Shown: piece by piece, positions 55,285 to 64,000 of the stretch | How positions within the stretch are numbered: the stretch's first letter is position 1 | Layout: every line of letters begins with the position of its first letter | Assembly: GCA_037954235.1 (NCBI GenBank) | Contig: JBBMOA010000002.1 | Span: 5,332,051 to 5,396,050 of the forward strand | Reading direction: 5' to 3' | From: Aulostomus chinensis | Taxonomy: Eukaryota; Chordata; Actinopteri; Syngnathiformes; Aulostomidae | Length of the DNA stretch: 64,000 bases | Notes under the pieces: model-generated | Database searches by the model: none | Seen by the model: only the letters and a program-made list of their open reading frames with translations | What the model was told of the DNA's origin: nothing | Program-made: the position numbers and the translations under genes

Positions 55285-55530
55285 TTACTAATTCAAGATC
55301 AAAGTCTTTATTAACCCAGAAAATAGGCTAACTCATAATAAAATATACATACTAAACCAAAGTAATCACAGTGATCAATGGAAAACAACAAGAATAGCAG
55401 TCAACAAAAAGTACGGTAACCCACGCTCACCCCCCCCCCACTCTCTCTTTCTCGAAAACAAAGGAAAAGCAACAGGTGAACATAAGTGCTAGATCCTGCC
55501 CATCATCACATGACCCATTACCAATAAAAA
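55285..55530 (-). repeat. Terminal-repeat-like segment, copy 2 (inverted relative to 42900)
   Basis: Reverse complement reads GTGATCACTGTG-like text, TATTATGAGTTA, TTAATAAAGACTTTGATCTT and TCTAGCACTTATGTTCACCTG, matching 42900-43150 at roughly four in five positions by eye. Confidence 0.65.
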
Positions 55531-55737
55531 AATAACAAAATAATGGGCCACAAAGTGAACCAAGAAAAAGTGGCAAGAAGATTATTTTGGTTCCCATGTC
55601 CGGGCACTACCTCTTAAAAGCATTTTGTTTAGCCTACACCCCAGTGGACTCTGGGCTAAAAGTTCTCCACAGTGTATCCTGCAGTTTTTTTTTGTCAAAA
55701 GCCATAAGTCTATATAATTACAATTTTAAAAAAGTGC

Positions 55738-55985
55738 AATGGGTTCTCTCTGGTACTCCAGCTTCCTCCACAGTCCAAAGACATCAAGAGGGACCAGGTT
55801 AATCCAGACTCTAAATTGACCGTAGGCGTGGCTGGGAGAGCCAATGGTTGTCTGTCTCTATGTGTTGGCCCTGCCATGGACTGGTGACCTGTCCAGGGGG
55901 AAGGCTGCTGGGATAGGCTCCACCCCCACCACCCTCAACAGGAGAAGAGGGGGAAGATGGAGGGATGGAGGGATGGATGGATGGG
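55738..55985 (+). repeat. Family A repeat, 3' part with GGAT tail
   Basis: GGTTCTCTCTGGTACTCCAG through GGATAGGCTCCACCCCCACC, then a short GGAT run. It is nearly identical to 25455-25690. Confidence 0.88.
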
Positions 55986-55989
55986 TGGT

Positions 55990-56640
55990 AATTACCTGAT
56001 ATAACAAAAATTAACTGTTATCTTGATATAAGACAACTGACTTATTACCACATTAAAACTGACATTTCCTTGTGATCAGACGACACATCACCAAATAAAG
56101 CTTGTTATCTGGGGAGAATCACACTCCTGTTGTCATCAGGTCACAGCACTTAAAACATCAGTGCAGTTACATTCACTCTTTCCTACTCTCGGCATCATAC
56201 AGGGCAAAACATAACACCTGGGAAGTGTTCTAGGAGACGTGTCCTGAGTAGCTTTGTGTGTTTGGTGAAACTGGATGAACTCCCTCTAAATTAACACATT
56301 TAATGAGGACGCAAACTTGCCTCAATCTATTCGCATCAACACACCGATGTGGTAGCTGAATCCAACTGCTGTTTGCTCTCCTTTTAAAGAACAAATACTT
56401 TCCAGTTCTGATGTGACTGATGCTCCTGCAGCCTCCAGGGAGCAGCTGAAGCTAGGCTGAAGAAGTAACTGGACGCATGTGTAACTGCCTGGCTGAGACT
56501 GCGGTGTGTTCTGGGGTGTAGAGGTGAATGATGATGAGACGGGACCGGGGTTCTGCTCTCTGTGCTTCATCTAACAGTCAATCATCAGCTGTCGAGCTGC
56601 GTTCATCGCACGGGGGGTGCCTTATTCCAAGCTAAATGGG
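55990..56640. other. Spacer upstream of the pole3 promoter
   Basis: No gene or repeat is recognised. Confidence 0.4.
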
Positions 56641-56689
56641 AGGAGAAGCCCACGAAGTCCCTTAATTGCCTCGTTTAAGCAAGTTAACC

Positions 56690-57023
56690 CACTGACCGCT
56701 AGAGGGTAGCCTCGCGCCTGTGCTGCATATAGCCTGCCACAAGCCTCACCGGAAGAAGACGTCACGCATGCGTCAGAGGTCGAAGTTGGAAGTTAACGAA
56801 GGAGGTTCGCGGGAAACGTCCCAAAACAAATCGGTAGCAAGGAGTGTTAGAACTCGACCGTCAACTCCTGGCGCCATTAGTTAACGTTTGGAGTGATATC
56901 GTAGCGGGTGAATAGCTGAGCACTCGGGTTAGCAGGGAGAGTGTCGGAGCGAGTACCGTCAGCTAGGCGCTACAGGTAGCGGGCGGCGGGCGACTCGCGG
57001 TGGTCGGAGATTTGCTGACCGAC
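56690..57023 (+). promoter_or_regulatory. pole3: pole3 promoter and 5' UTR
   Basis: CpG-containing sequence directly upstream of the start codon carries an ETS-type ACCGGAAG (56748-56755), a CRE-like GACGTCAC (56758-56765) and a palindromic CGCATGCG overlapping an NRF1-like site (56765-56772). No TATA box is evident. These are typical of housekeeping/replication genes. The transcription start is probably between the sites and about 56900, by inference. Confidence 0.65.
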
Positions 57024-60000
57024 ATGGCAGAAAGGCCAGAAGACCTTAATCTCCCCAATGCGGTGATCACCCGCATCATCAAGGAGGCGGTGAGTGCGCG
57101 CGCTCCCATGCGGACGTCTTAATTGACCCTCGCGAGAACACGGTTCTCGTTAGAGCTCCCCTGAAGGAGGGGAAGAACCCTATGAATCAGTAGAACCTGA
57201 TGAATCAGTAGAACTAAGTACCTTTTTGGGTGAAGTACTAACTGGAGTGTGAGTGTGTGTGCAGTACTAACTGGCGTGTGAGTGTGTGTGCAGTACTAAC
57301 TGGAGTGTGAGTGTGTGTGCAGTACTAACTGGCGTGTGAGTGTGTGTGCAGTACTAACTGGAGTGTGCAGTACTAACTGGCGTGTGAGTGTGTGTGCAGT
57401 ACTAACTGGCGTGTGAGTGTGTGTGCAGTACTAACTGGCGTGTGAGTGTGTGTGCAGTACTAACTGGCGTGTGAGTGTGTGTGCAGTACTAACTGGAGTG
57501 TGAGTGTGTGTGCAGTACTAACTGGAGTGTGAGTGTGTGTGCAGTACTAACTGGAGTGTGAGTGTGTGTGCCGTACTAACTGGAGTGTGAGTGTGTGTGC
57601 AGTACTAACTGGCGTGTGAGTGTGTGTGCAGTACTAACTGGAGTGTGAGTGTGTGTGTGCCGTGCTAACTGGAGTGTGAGTGTGTGTGCCGTGCTAACTG
57701 GAGTGTGAGTGTGTGTGCCGTGCTAACTGGAGTGTGAGTGTGTGTGCCGTACTAACTGGCGTGAGGGTGTGTGTGCAGTACTAACTGGCGTGAGTGTGTG
57801 TGCCGTACTAACTGGCGTGAGGGTGTGTGTGCCGTACTAACTGGCGTGAGGGTGTGTGTGCAGTACTAACTGGCGTGAGTGTGTGTGCCGTACTAACTGG
57901 CGTGAGGGTGTGTGTGCAGTACTAACTGGCGTGAGTGTGTGTGCCGTACTAACTGGCGTGAGTGTGTGTGCCGTACTAACTGGCGTGAGGGTGTGTGTGC
58001 CGTACTAACTGGCGTGAGGGTGTGTGTGCAGTACTAACTGGCGTGAGTGTGTGTGCCGTACTAACTGGCGTGAGGGTGTGTGTGCCGTACTAACTGGCGT
58101 GAGTGTGTGTGCCGTACTAACTGGCGTGAGTGTGTGTGCCGTACTAACTGGCGTGAGGGTGTGTGCCGCACTTACTGGTGCGTGAGGGTGTGTGTGCCGC
58201 ACTAACTGGTGCGTGGGTGTGTGTGTGCCGCACTAACTGGTGCGTGGGTGTGTGTGTGCCGCACTTACTGGTGCGTGAGTGTGTGTGTGCCGCACCAACT
58301 GGTGCGTGAGGGTGTGTGTGCCGCACTTACTGGTGCGTGAGTGTGTGTGTGCCGCACTAACTGGTGCGTGGGTGTGTGTGTGCCGCACTAACTGGTGCGT
58401 GGGTGTGTGTGTGCCGCACTTACTGGTGCGTGAGTGTGTGTGCCGCACCAACTGGTGCGTGAGTGTGTGTGCTGTTCTCACAGCGGGATCAGGATCCCTC
58501 CAAGATCCACAGCAAACCCTGTGAACGTGTGCCGCTGACCCCAGTGACGGTGACGGATGCACGGCAGGTCAGCCCGGCTGTGGCTTGGGCTCGGTATCAC
58601 GTTGAGAAGGCTCTGATAGGAGACCAGGTTCCCTCTCAGAATGTGGATGTGCTGGCCTGGTCATGGAGCAGAACTGTTTCTGAACCTGCTGAACTGTTCT
58701 GGCTGCTCCGGTGTTTCCTATTCGCCATTTTAATCCACATTACTGATCGTTTTTTGTCTAAAATCTCGTGCTAAGATTTTGTTCAAGTGATGCTCATCAG
58801 AGCTGTAAGACTGACGATGAGGCGTTTGGTCAGAATATCTGGTGCTGTCATTTTTTTCCAAAGGGCCCAGTCCAGTTGAACAGAAGAGAATAGACCTTCA
58901 TTGTTCTCTTCTCATTTGGCTCCGGTTGGACACATCAACATGAGCTCAGACGGAACTTGGAGGACAGAACCCAAATGATCACATTTGACATAAAATACAT
59001 AGATCACAAATGTCAAGTGGCAGAGATTCAAACAAAAATGACCACATTCCTTCATGAATTCTGTGTGCAAACACCACCCGGAGGGAATGAGTAAATTCTT
59101 TCTGGTGTGTGTGTGTGTGTGTGTGTGTGTCTCGCTGGCTTTGAGATAACGCCTCCGCACCGTTTGTTTTCAACAGCTCCCAGATGGGGTGAATGTGTCA
59201 AAGGAAGCCAGGAGAGCCATATCCCAAGCTGCCAGTGTCTTTGTGTTGTATGCTACATCCTGGTAGGTATAAAGAAAACCTCTCAAGGGCTTTGAGTGCT
59301 GATTCACAAAATTCAGCACGATTCAAGATGATAAAGTGGTGGACTTTCCCAGATTGCCTGAATTATCTTCATGAACCACTGCAAAGCCTTGGTGAAGCTG
59401 TCCAGTCCTCAAAGTCATACTTCACCCAAAGTTGTGTTTTTATCTTTGAAGTTCTTTCTAATGGTGTCTTGAGCTCCCAAGGATGTTTTAGCGCCAGTCA
59501 AAGTGTTCACGGACAACTCTGCATATGACTGGATAAAGAAGATGTGGATTATCGCGGACGATGACCTTGAAAGTTTGCAACAGAGTATTTCCGGACAGTT
59601 GTGTGGTTGTTAGCCATCAGTCTCCGTAGCTCAAAGCTAAATGTATGTGGCTGGATCTTTCTGCATTCTGGAGACTCAGTAATGCAGGAGGGAACGGTAC
59701 CATGGTGAGCTCAAGGCATGCATTTGTGAGAACTTGAAAGGTAAAAGTTACTTTTTGGGTGAAGAACCCTTCAAATAAGAGACTTTTTTCTGTTTTCTTG
59801 TTTATAGTGCAAACAACTTTGCCATGAAAGCCAAAAGAAAAACTCTGAATGCAGGGGACGTCCTGGCTGCGATGGAGGAAATGGAGTTTGAGCGCTTCCT
59901 GGAGCCTCTCAGAGAAGCTTTGGAGGGTCAGTACATCAGCACGTATGTCAGGCTTTAAAGAGTAAAATGCTAACTTCTGGTAAATATGGGAGACAAGAAG

Positions 60001-61173
60001 TTAGAAATCAGCTGACTGCTTGCTAGCTTAGCACGGTGAATGGTATCTAAAGCCTGAGTTATGCTTCTGCGTCGTGGCGACGCCGTAGCTACGCCGTAGC
60101 CCCTACGTCGTCATTGTGCATTTATAGTTCTGCGTCGAGGGAACGCGTTGCTCTGTAATTCACCGCCAAGCCACTAGAGGGGTGTGGCTTTATCTTCGTA
60201 TGGTTTTGGGGGACTCTTGTCGAATTCCTTAGTTTTCTTCCGGTCATAGCACATGGGTCAGAGACAGAGACAACGATGGAAGTTGTAAAGGTGGTCATAC
60301 CTGCGAACCTCCTCGATAACTCTTTCTTCGGCTTGGTCCATTTTTATTTTTGCCTGTTGCTCTCACCACAGAAACTTAAAAAATAGCGGTGTTGTTGTGC
60401 TGAACCGGAAACGTCGTGTGAGCGGACCAATCACCGTCCGTTGACGTTCACGTCACTACGCGTCGACGCGACGTGTAGTCAGGATTTTTTGGAGGTGCAC
60501 GTCGGGCTACGGCGTAGGGGTCTGCGTTGACGGCGTAGGTACGGCGTAGGTACGGCGTAGGTACGGCGTCGCCACGACGCAGAAGCATAAATCAGGCTTT
60601 ACACACCTGTTCAGCTGTCCATCTTACACACAGGACAAAAATACGATTCCATCAGATCACCTCTCACACCGGATCCCATTTCAAGTGAGAACTAACTAAG
60701 ACCGAGACTGTAAGTTCAGCCTGGCTGCAGTCGTTGACACTTCCCAAAATCCAGAGGGGAGCTGAGACGGTCACATGGCTGCAAGTGATTTCCTGAAGCC
60801 CAGGGTGATGTCATCAAATGTCTTGTGTTTGGAACTCCATAAACAAGTCCGGCCCATCTGGACAGGCCTGCCTGGTCCCGCTGCTGCTCTGCTGGGCTTG
60901 GACATGATGAGCGTCTGCTGCTTCCCGTGTTTGTGATGTAGCGTCCGTGCTAACACTCGGCGTCTGTGTTTCTCAACAGTGTATAAGAAGGGCCAGAAGG
61001 GAAAGAAGGAGGTGTCTGAGCAGAAGCGCAAAGATAAAGAGAAGAAGACAGACTCTGAGAACGACAAGAGCAGAGAGGAGGAAGAGGAGGAGGAAGAGCG
61101 CATGGAGGAAGAGCGCATGGAGGAAGAGCCTGAGGCTGAGAATGAGGCGGAGGAAGAGGAGGTGGAGAACTGA
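57024..61173 (+). CDS. pole3: DNA polymerase epsilon subunit 3 / CHRAC17 histone-fold protein, four coding exons
   Basis: POLE3 pairs with POLE4 in polymerase epsilon, where it helps recycle H3-H4, and with CHRAC15 in the CHRAC remodeller. Exons: 57024-57089 (MAERPEDLNLPNAVITRIIK), 59177-59262, 59808-59926 and 60980-61173. All have GT-AG ends and matching phases (0, 2, 1), giving 154 residues (human 147). The histone fold spans about residues 8-95, with LPDGVNVSKEARRAISQAAS and SVFVLYATSCANNFAMK, then LNAGDVLAAMEEMEFERFL. The C-terminal tail is basic (KKGQKGKKE) then very acidic (runs of Glu). The acidic tail is slightly expanded compared with human. The ATG is the first in the CpG-rich leader and matches the family start. 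Confidence 0.97.
57230..58470 (+). repeat. Minisatellite in pole3 intron 1, units carry TACTAAC and GTGAG motifs
   Basis: Units of about 26-30 bp of the type TACTAACTGGCGTGTGAGTG plus TGTGTGCAG are repeated more than 40 times in three zones. 57230-57740 has mainly 30-bp GCAGTACTAACTGG units. 57740-58160 has shorter GCCGTACTAACTGGCGTGAG units. 58160-58470 has GCCGCACTAACTGGTGCGTG units. About 30 copies contain an exact TACTAAC. The ORFs with HTHPHAPVSAAHT text are repeat artefacts. Confidence 0.95.
58484..58567 (+). other. pole3: Possible in-frame cassette exon in pole3 intron 1
   Basis: An acceptor-like TGCTGTTCTCACAG precedes an 84-nt stretch without stop codons that is followed by a GTCAGC donor-like sequence. 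Flanking introns would both be phase 0, as is the exon 1/exon 2 junction, so inclusion would add 28 residues (starting RDQDPSKIHSK) within the first part of the histone fold. No family support exists for this insert, so it may be fortuitous. Confidence 0.3.
60048..60601. mobile_element. MITE with long GC-rich terminal inverted repeats in pole3 intron 3
   Basis: The left end AAAGCCTGAGTTATGCTTCT (from 60049) and the right end, read in reverse, AAAGCCTGATTTATGCTTCT (ending 60600) are inverted repeats that continue as GCGTCGTGGCGACGCCGTA. A TA dinucleotide flanks each side. The right arm has four tandem TACGGCGTAGG-type units. The interior encodes a short MADF-like peptide on the minus strand, suggesting a PIF/Harbinger-type origin. 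Confidence 0.85.
60258..60341 (-). pseudogene. MADF-like N-terminal peptide inside the MITE
   Basis: The minus strand from ATG at 60341 reads MDQAEERVIEEVRRYDHLYN and seven more residues to a stop at 60258. The VIEEVRRYDHLY pattern matches the first helix of MADF DNA-binding domains. In PIF/Harbinger transposons a Myb/MADF-like protein accompanies the transposase, so this is probably the leftover of that gene in a non-autonomous deletion derivative. Confidence 0.6.
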
Positions 61174-63480
61174 GGACAATCACCACTAAAGCTCTGATGG
61201 ACCGTGAGAGACACACCGTCACCCCGGGAGGTCACCCTGTCTGGATGGGATGGGTTTGTCTTCTTTGTCCATCAGTGTGTCAGTGCAGCAGAAAGTGTGG
61301 TGAGCTCATCGGAGGTACGACTCCATCTTTGTAGTTCTCTTCTGCTGTCTTCCAACACCTGAATGTTAAAACCAAGCACAACAGGATATGCACTTCCTAA
61401 TCTGTGTGTTGTCTTATACGTCCGCCAAGCCACCATCACAGGATGTTGGCAGGAAATAGGAAAATTAGTGTTCTTAGACAGGAAGTGACAGATTTCATCC
61501 CCTTGAACCAATACTTTTGAAAACTCCTCAGTCCAGTCACAGCGAACCAGAGTCCATGGGTGAACAGGGCTGGATACTTGATGTGGTTGATTCCAACAAG
61601 ACTCTTCACTCTCACACTCCTTCTACCACCAGAATTACCAGGTTCTACCGCAAAACCCAAAGTTATCAAGCGCTGCCGTGGTCTTGGCTAGAGACGCTCC
61701 AGTGATTTGCTGTCTGACGTGATACAGTAAAGTGTCTCGCAGCACCAGTGTGTATCTGTTGAACGTGGAGGTGTGTGTTGCTTTGTCACATCAGAAGAAG
61801 CAGGAGTGTAACCCTGGGTCCATCTGACACACAGTCCTGGATCAGACAAGCAGCATGGAGCCACACAGGCTCCTTTTGTTCTGGTCCTAGATGATTACAG
61901 TACATGGCTGTCAGCAGCACAAACACAGCTGTTGCTATGGAGACGGTGTCATTTCAGATGCCTGGAGGAGAGAAGAACTGTGTTGCACATTGACATTCAT
62001 GTCTTGGTCAGTGGAACTGCTGCCAGTAATTACAATGATCGGTGACTCCCGCTGCCGTCCGTCATCCTAGCAACGACTTGCAGTAGTCGCACTGAAGACT
62101 TTCGCGATGCGAGGGGTGCTCTTCACCGTGCTCCGATCCTTCGTTCCTAGTTGCTGACGACGCGGCTCTCCGGGAAATTAAAATGATCGAATCTGTGTAT
62201 TCTGTACGTTGCTTAAGATGAAGGAAACAGGTGGAGCTACGTCACGAAACCACGCCATCATGGTAGCCCTCCACTTCACCGCTAAAAACTCCAAACACAC
62301 CCATTTGTCATTGACTGACTGCCGTGAGAGTATATTAACAACCACAAACACGCCACTGAAGTGTTCACCTGCAGTGTTCCAGGTGACAGACCGACAACTG
62401 GAGTTCCAGCGCAGCTCAGCTCTTTCCTTGGTTCTATCAAAGACTCCTGGGTTCTGAGCTCTGATGTCAAAGTGAGAGTCGTCTTCAGGAGATTTACTGG
62501 ACTTGCAGAGCCTCACGTGGACCCGCTGGCGGTGCTGGGAAAGCTCTGCTGACCACCAACGAGCTCGAGCGTCCGGGCTCGTCTCTAGAGTGCTGCCGCG
62601 GCGAGGGCTTTTGTAGGCCAACCCTGAAGCCAGCGTCACAACACAGGTTCCCTCAACAGGGAGCTGATGGAATTGGGAGTATTGCTAAGAGTAAACTCAA
62701 AAAAGTCGATGACAGTCACACACTTGGCTCCGTGATCACCCTGAACACTGCTTGTGTGGTTTCTGAAGTTTGAATTGGCGGTCAGAAGCACAACGCCAAC
62801 GTTGAGCTGTGAGAGCACCAAACCCTCACCGCCAGCACAACCAGCAGCTCCTCTGTCTTCGCCGTCATGACGTGTGTAGTCTTGTTAAAACCGCTTCTCA
62901 CAACCACCGGTTTTCAGACGCAGTTTGGATTTCATAGGTGTCCACTGACGTGTTCGTTACTCTGAACAAAATATTCAGGTCTGTCGGGCTGGCGTGGAGC
63001 TGGGACGTCATGTCAGGCATTTACCTGAGAGCTCGTTAACTTTTAGAGGAGGGAACCACGCGTCAACGACACATTCCTGGGATTTGGACTCATTCCTGCA
63101 CCAGTGTTGTGTAAACATGTAGCTCGACATGAACTTGGACCATAATAGACTGTTTTTATCACACCAACCGATTTGTGAAGTAAGAATGTGACTCGTGTTT
63201 CTGCAGAGCATCCAGGCTGATGTTCCCGTTGTTGCTTGTTCTTTGTGGTTGAGTGTTGCTGCACTGACACACCAGAGGTGCAGAGGCTGTCCTCTGCTCG
63301 TTTTAGCAGGTCAGAGGTGTTAAAGGAGGGCTGTCGAGGGCGTCAGTGGCTGCCGCGGCCGGTGATGAGGCAGAAACGGCTCCTCTTTGCTTTGTCTGCT
63401 GAACTTTTGAACCATTTATACTTTTGTAGAATTGTAAATGACAGGCTGAGGTTTTCAATAAATGTTTTGAAGGTGCTTTG
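61174..63480 (+). other. pole3 3' flank, possible extended 3' UTR
   Basis: No second gene is recognised. Possible polyadenylation hexamers are ATTAAA at about 62176 and AATAAA at 63457-63462. The 153-codon minus-strand ORF at 62178-62639 has no recognised family features. Confidence 0.4.
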
Positions 63481-63481
63481 C

Positions 63482-63640
63482 AGTGTCTGATTCACCCGTT
63501 CACACACATCCAACTCTGCCAACCTGCTCGCCAGGAGCAACGAGGTGTTGAGTACCTTACTCGGGGAGGTGAGAATTGAACCAGCAACCCTTTGGTTGCC
63601 AGATGGCCTCTCCACCCTTTGAGCCGTGTTAGAAACAGAA
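63482..63640 (-). mobile_element. tRNA-derived SINE
   Basis: Minus strand: head with A-box-like CGGCTCAAAGGGTGG and B-box-like GGTTCAATTCTC, then a body whose plus-strand sequence includes CACCCGTTCACACAC and CAGGAGCAACGAGG. It is the same family as 10146-10270. Confidence 0.75.
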
Positions 63641-64000
63641 GTGGAGTTTCCTCTTTTGTTCTTAAGGTCACGTGGGTGGGGTTGGGGGGTGTGTCAGGAG
63701 ACGTTGACCTGCCGAGGGACGACAGGTGAAAATCAGCTTTCGCTAACATTTACGTTTTAGGTGTAAAGATGTCGATGTGCCTCGTCCCTCCTTCAGTCAA
63801 CAAATCAATGAAAGTCAGCAGCTGAATTTGGCTCATATTTGCTCCGAGGACTCGAGAGCATCTCCTTCAGGCGGTGAACTGTGGAGTCGTGTCTTCGTCC
63901 CTCCAGCCTCTGAAACCAAAACCCGTTCCGCATGTTGAACTGTTTTTGGTTTTTTACCATGGGCATGACGAGGTTTCTTTATCCTGATTCATAATTTTCT
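63641..64000. other. Right edge, unassigned
   Basis: No gene or repeat is recognised up to the window end. Confidence 0.4.

Noticed and set aside
58005..58562. HTHPHAPVSAAHT-type ORFs
   Set aside because: They are read from the pole3 intronic minisatellite.
60771..61235. Minus-strand Ser-rich ORF of 154 codons
   Set aside because: It is antisense to the acidic last exon of pole3.
62178..62639. Minus-strand ORF of 153 codons downstream of pole3
   Set aside because: No family features, no clear start context or splice signals; left as unassigned flank.

Overview
The window is vertebrate nuclear DNA, almost certainly from a teleost fish. Three spliced housekeeping genes are recognisable by protein and exon structure: cyclin B2 (minus strand, 8144-10735), the H4K20 methyltransferase KMT5B/SUV420H1 (minus, 14742-21886) and the DNA polymerase epsilon / chromatin-accessibility subunit POLE3 (plus, 57024-61173). 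Reading frame is kept across every predicted splice junction in all three, giving proteins of about 390, 868 and 154 residues. These lengths are close to the human ones. The rest is repeat-rich: L2-like, Rex/CR1-like and RLE-type LINEs, tRNA-derived SINEs, DIRS, BEL/Pao, Ty3/gypsy, MITEs, and several large minisatellites.

Layout. 1-2350: unassigned sequence and a CpG-rich promoter with a probable minus-strand first exon that reads out of the window. 2350-3130: G-rich minisatellite. 3550-5224: L2-like LINE 3' end carrying its own internal tandem repeat. 8.1-10.9 kb: ccnb2 and its CCAAT/CHR promoter. 11.67-12.13 kb: long TA tract. 12.2-21.9 kb: kmt5b with a probable long 3' UTR, and a LINE 3' end inside its largest intron. 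22-24.3 kb: kmt5b upstream region. 25-32 kb: dispersed repeats and a decayed minus-strand BEL/Pao copy. 32.3-42.1 kb: an old LINE reverse transcriptase split by a full-span endogenous retrovirus (LTR 32915-33617 and 41338-41999, 4-bp CCAT target duplication). The retrovirus is itself split by a 1.1-kb non-LTR insertion that carries a small membrane-protein ORF. 42.7-56 kb: accumulated BEL/Pao, DIRS, RLE-LINE and gypsy remnants and a 19-copy 71-bp minisatellite. 56.7-61.2 kb: pole3 with a large minisatellite in intron 1 and a Harbinger-like MITE in intron 3.

The endogenous retrovirus is the most informative element. It has an exact tRNA-Trp primer binding site and an uninterrupted 772-codon gag (PPPY motif, capsid-like region, one zinc knuckle). 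Gag is followed in the same frame, after a single UAG, by protease. Downstream of protease is a segment with two H-x-[S/T]-x motifs that may be a 2H-phosphoesterase-like domain. Reverse transcriptase and RNase H are frameshifted, and most of integrase and env has been deleted. Its 5' leader holds six tandem hairpins, all with a G-N-G-A-G-G-G loop. Stem differences between copies are compensatory, so this looks like a selected RNA structure such as a packaging or dimerisation signal. That array, the possible 2H domain and the nested membrane-protein ORF are the best candidates for something undescribed.

For the host genes, ccnb2 shows the three spaced CCAAT boxes plus CHR expected of a G2/M promoter. 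Kmt5b places its SET-domain DCRPNCK stretch on a 20-nt microexon. Pole3 intron 1 contains a minisatellite built from splice-signal-like motifs, directly followed by a possible in-frame 84-nt cassette exon.
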